This document shows, piece after piece, positions 7,329 through 8,669 of a stretch of DNA of 8,669 nucleotides (within the stretch, counting starts at the first letter, position 1; each line of letters begins with the position of its first letter). Both the position numbers and the translations under genes were made by a program. The notes under the pieces are model-generated. The model was not told the origin of the DNA and searched no databases. It saw nothing but the letters and a program-made list of their open reading frames with translations. Source of the stretch: Bacteroidales bacterium (GTDB taxonomy: Bacteria > Bacteroidota > Bacteroidia > Bacteroidales > VadinHA17); NCBI GenBank assembly GCA_003157055.1, contig PMIG01000060.1, forward strand, positions 1-8,669, given 5' to 3'.

Positions 7329-8602
7329 TGGACACAATATTATTTCCAAAGAAAGAGAGCTGGGAAGGACTCTGTAAAAGACCTGTTCTTAACGATGCAA
7401 ATCTCGATAAGCCTGTAAGGGACATTCTTAAAAGAGTGAAATCCGGAGGTGATAAAGCACTCATGGAATATGAGGCTCTTTTTGATAATGTCACCCTTTC
7501 TGAAATTAAAGTTCCAGCTACAGAGATAAAAGAATCAACCTCTTTAATCCCGGTTGAACTAAAAAAAGCTATCGGTCTCGCTCGTAAAAACATTGAAAAG
7601 TTTCATCTGACACAGTTGATCACTGAAGATCCTGTTGAAACGGTGCCAGGAGTAAAGTGCTGGCGCAAATCTGTTCCCTTCAGTACCGTAGGACTTTACA
7701 TCCCGGGCGGGAGTGCTCCTCTTTTCTCGACAGTCCTTATGCTTGCCATTCCGGCAAAAATTGCAGGATGTAGAAGGGTGATTATATGCACTCCTCCCGG
7801 AGCAGATGGAAAAGTAAATCCTCTGATCCTTTATGCTGCAAGCCTTACAGGTATAACTGAGATATATAAAACAGGAGGCGCCCAGGCTATTGCTGCCATG
7901 GCATACGGCACTGAAACAGTTCCGGAAGTCAATAAAATTTTCGGCCCCGGAAACCAGTATGTCATGAAAGCCAAGGAGCTTGTACAGGCAGAGGGTGTGG
8001 CAATTGATATGCCTGCCGGACCAAGTGAGGTGCTAATAATAGCCGATAGTGAAGCGGATCCTTCTTATGTAGCTGCCGATCTTCTGTCGCAGGCTGAACA
8101 TGGCCCTGACAGCCAGGTGGTTCTGCTGACAGACAGCAGGGAAATGATGGCTGCTGTAAAGCATGAGCTTGATGATCAGCTACCGAAGCTACCCAGAAAA
8201 AGCATTGCTGGACACTCTCTGCTGAACAGCATTTCCGTTCTCTTCACAGATATTGATGAATGCATGGAATTCAGCAACTTATATGCTCCTGAGCATCTTA
8301 TAATCAACACGGTTAATGCAAAAGACCTGGCTGAAAAGGTTATAAATGCCGGATCAGTGTTCATTGGCAAATACAGCTGCGAGAGTGCCGGTGATTATGC
8401 TTCCGGTACAAACCATACACTGCCCACAAACGGTAATGCAAAAACATTCAGCGGAATCTCTGTTGAAAGCTTCATAAAGAAAATCTCCTTCCAGGAACTT
8501 AATCGTAAAGGTCTTGAGAACATTGGCCCTACAATAAAGCTGATGGCTGAAGCTGAGAATCTTGAAGGACATGCCAAGGCAGTCACATTAAGATTAAAGT
8601 AA
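7328..8602 (+). CDS. hisD: Histidinol dehydrogenase
   Basis: HisD carries out the last two steps of histidine synthesis, oxidising L-histidinol via histidinal to L-histidine with two NAD+ and a bound zinc. I start it at ATG 7328, giving 424 residues. It overlaps the hisG stop as TGATG (7326-7330), which suggests coupling. A GTG at 7325, one codon upstream in frame, is less likely. Visible motifs are [52 protein letters not shown] and [16 protein letters not shown]. Zinc ligands corresponding to E. coli Gln259, His262, Asp360 and His419 are Gln255, His258, Asp356 and His415. The catalytic Glu-His pair is 322-323 (APEHL). The gene appears complete and of normal length. hisC, often next in Bacteroidota, is not visible in the remaining 67 bases. 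Confidence 0.97.
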   Translation: MDTILFPKKESWEGLCKRPVLNDANLDKPVRDILKRVKSGGDKALMEYEALFDNVTLSEIKVPATEIKESTSLIPVELKKAIGLARKNIEKFHLTQLITEDPVETVPGVKCWRKSVPFSTVGLYIPGGSAPLFSTVLMLAIPAKIAGCRRVIICTPPGADGKVNPLILYAASLTGITEIYKTGGAQAIAAMAYGTETVPEVNKIFGPGNQYVMKAKELVQAEGVAIDMPAGPSEVLIIADSEADPSYVAADLLSQAEHGPDSQVVLLTDSREMMAAVKHELDDQLPKLPRKSIAGHSLLNSISVLFTDIDECMEFSNLYAPEHLIINTVNAKDLAEKVINAGSVFIGKYSCESAGDYASGTNHTLPTNGNAKTFSGISVESFIKKISFQELNRKGLENIGPTIKLMAEAENLEGHAKAVTLRLK

Positions 8603-8639
8603 GCTTAAGGATAAAAATGAAAATTTTGAATATAACATA

Positions 8640-8669
8640 CCCCCTTTCCTGTTTCCCCCAAGGGGGAAA
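8640..8669. repeat. C-run/G-run inverted repeat, cut by the window end
   Basis: TTTCCCCC (8652-8659) and GGGGGAAA (8662-8669) are perfect 8-base inverted repeats around AA. A preceding CCCCCTTTCC (8640-8649) could pair with further sequence beyond the window. Similar C5/G5 palindromes occur between genes in Bacteroidota genomes, as I recall. It lacks a T-run within the window, so I do not call it a terminator. Confidence 0.5.

Noticed and set aside
8617..8669. Open frame starting at ATG 8617 (MKILNITYPLS...) as the start of hisC
   Set aside because: It does not resemble a HisC N-terminus and runs straight through the C-run/G-run palindrome, so it looks like non-coding sequence in an open frame. 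It cannot be resolved because the window ends.
1..8669. A hidden defence, mobile or otherwise undescribed multi-gene system
   Set aside because: Almost every base is in intact, recognisable leucine, isoleucine or histidine biosynthesis genes. There are no tRNAs, transposases, integrases or tandem repeats, and the one intergenic gap is explained by the his leader.

Overview
The window is a stretch of chromosomal amino-acid biosynthesis genes, all on the + strand and very likely from a member of the Bacteroidota. Three things support that assignment. The one clear promoter has the Bacteroidota-type TTG / TAnnTTTG boxes rather than TTGACA/TATAAT. Most start codons sit in A-rich contexts and none has a convincing Shine-Dalgarno sequence. 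The gene order leuA-leuC-leuD-(second LeuA-like gene)-leuB, followed by hisG-hisD, is familiar from that phylum. I cannot name a genus.

Layout: 1-44 is probably the last codons of an upstream gene (possibly ilvC). 67-6228 is a tight five-gene operon: leuA, leuC, leuD, a Leptospira-type cimA and leuB, with gaps of 5, 22, -4 (ATGA overlap) and 10 bases. 6229-6470 is the only real intergenic region. It holds a weak AT-rich hairpin after leuB, a promoter, a 20-codon leader ORF with three His codons, and a strong intrinsic terminator, which together look like a histidine attenuator. 6471-8602 is hisG and hisD, joined by a TGATG stop/start overlap. 8603-8669 holds no recognisable gene and ends in a C-run/G-run inverted repeat cut by the window edge.

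How the genes work together: LeuA condenses 2-oxoisovalerate with acetyl-CoA, LeuCD isomerises the product and LeuB oxidises it, giving the leucine precursor. The second synthase keeps the pyruvate-pocket residues and nearly all the isoleucine-pocket residues that I recall for Leptospira interrogans citramalate synthase. The operon can therefore be read as serving both leucine and a threonine-independent isoleucine route, with LeuCD and LeuB shared. HisG and HisD catalyse the first and last steps of histidine synthesis.

I see no mobile element, defence system, CRISPR array or RNA gene, and no sign of a new system. The points most worth checking are the compact his attenuator, in which the end of the leader ORF mimics the terminator's 3' arm, and the Lys-Tyr pair in LeuB at the cofactor-discriminating position.
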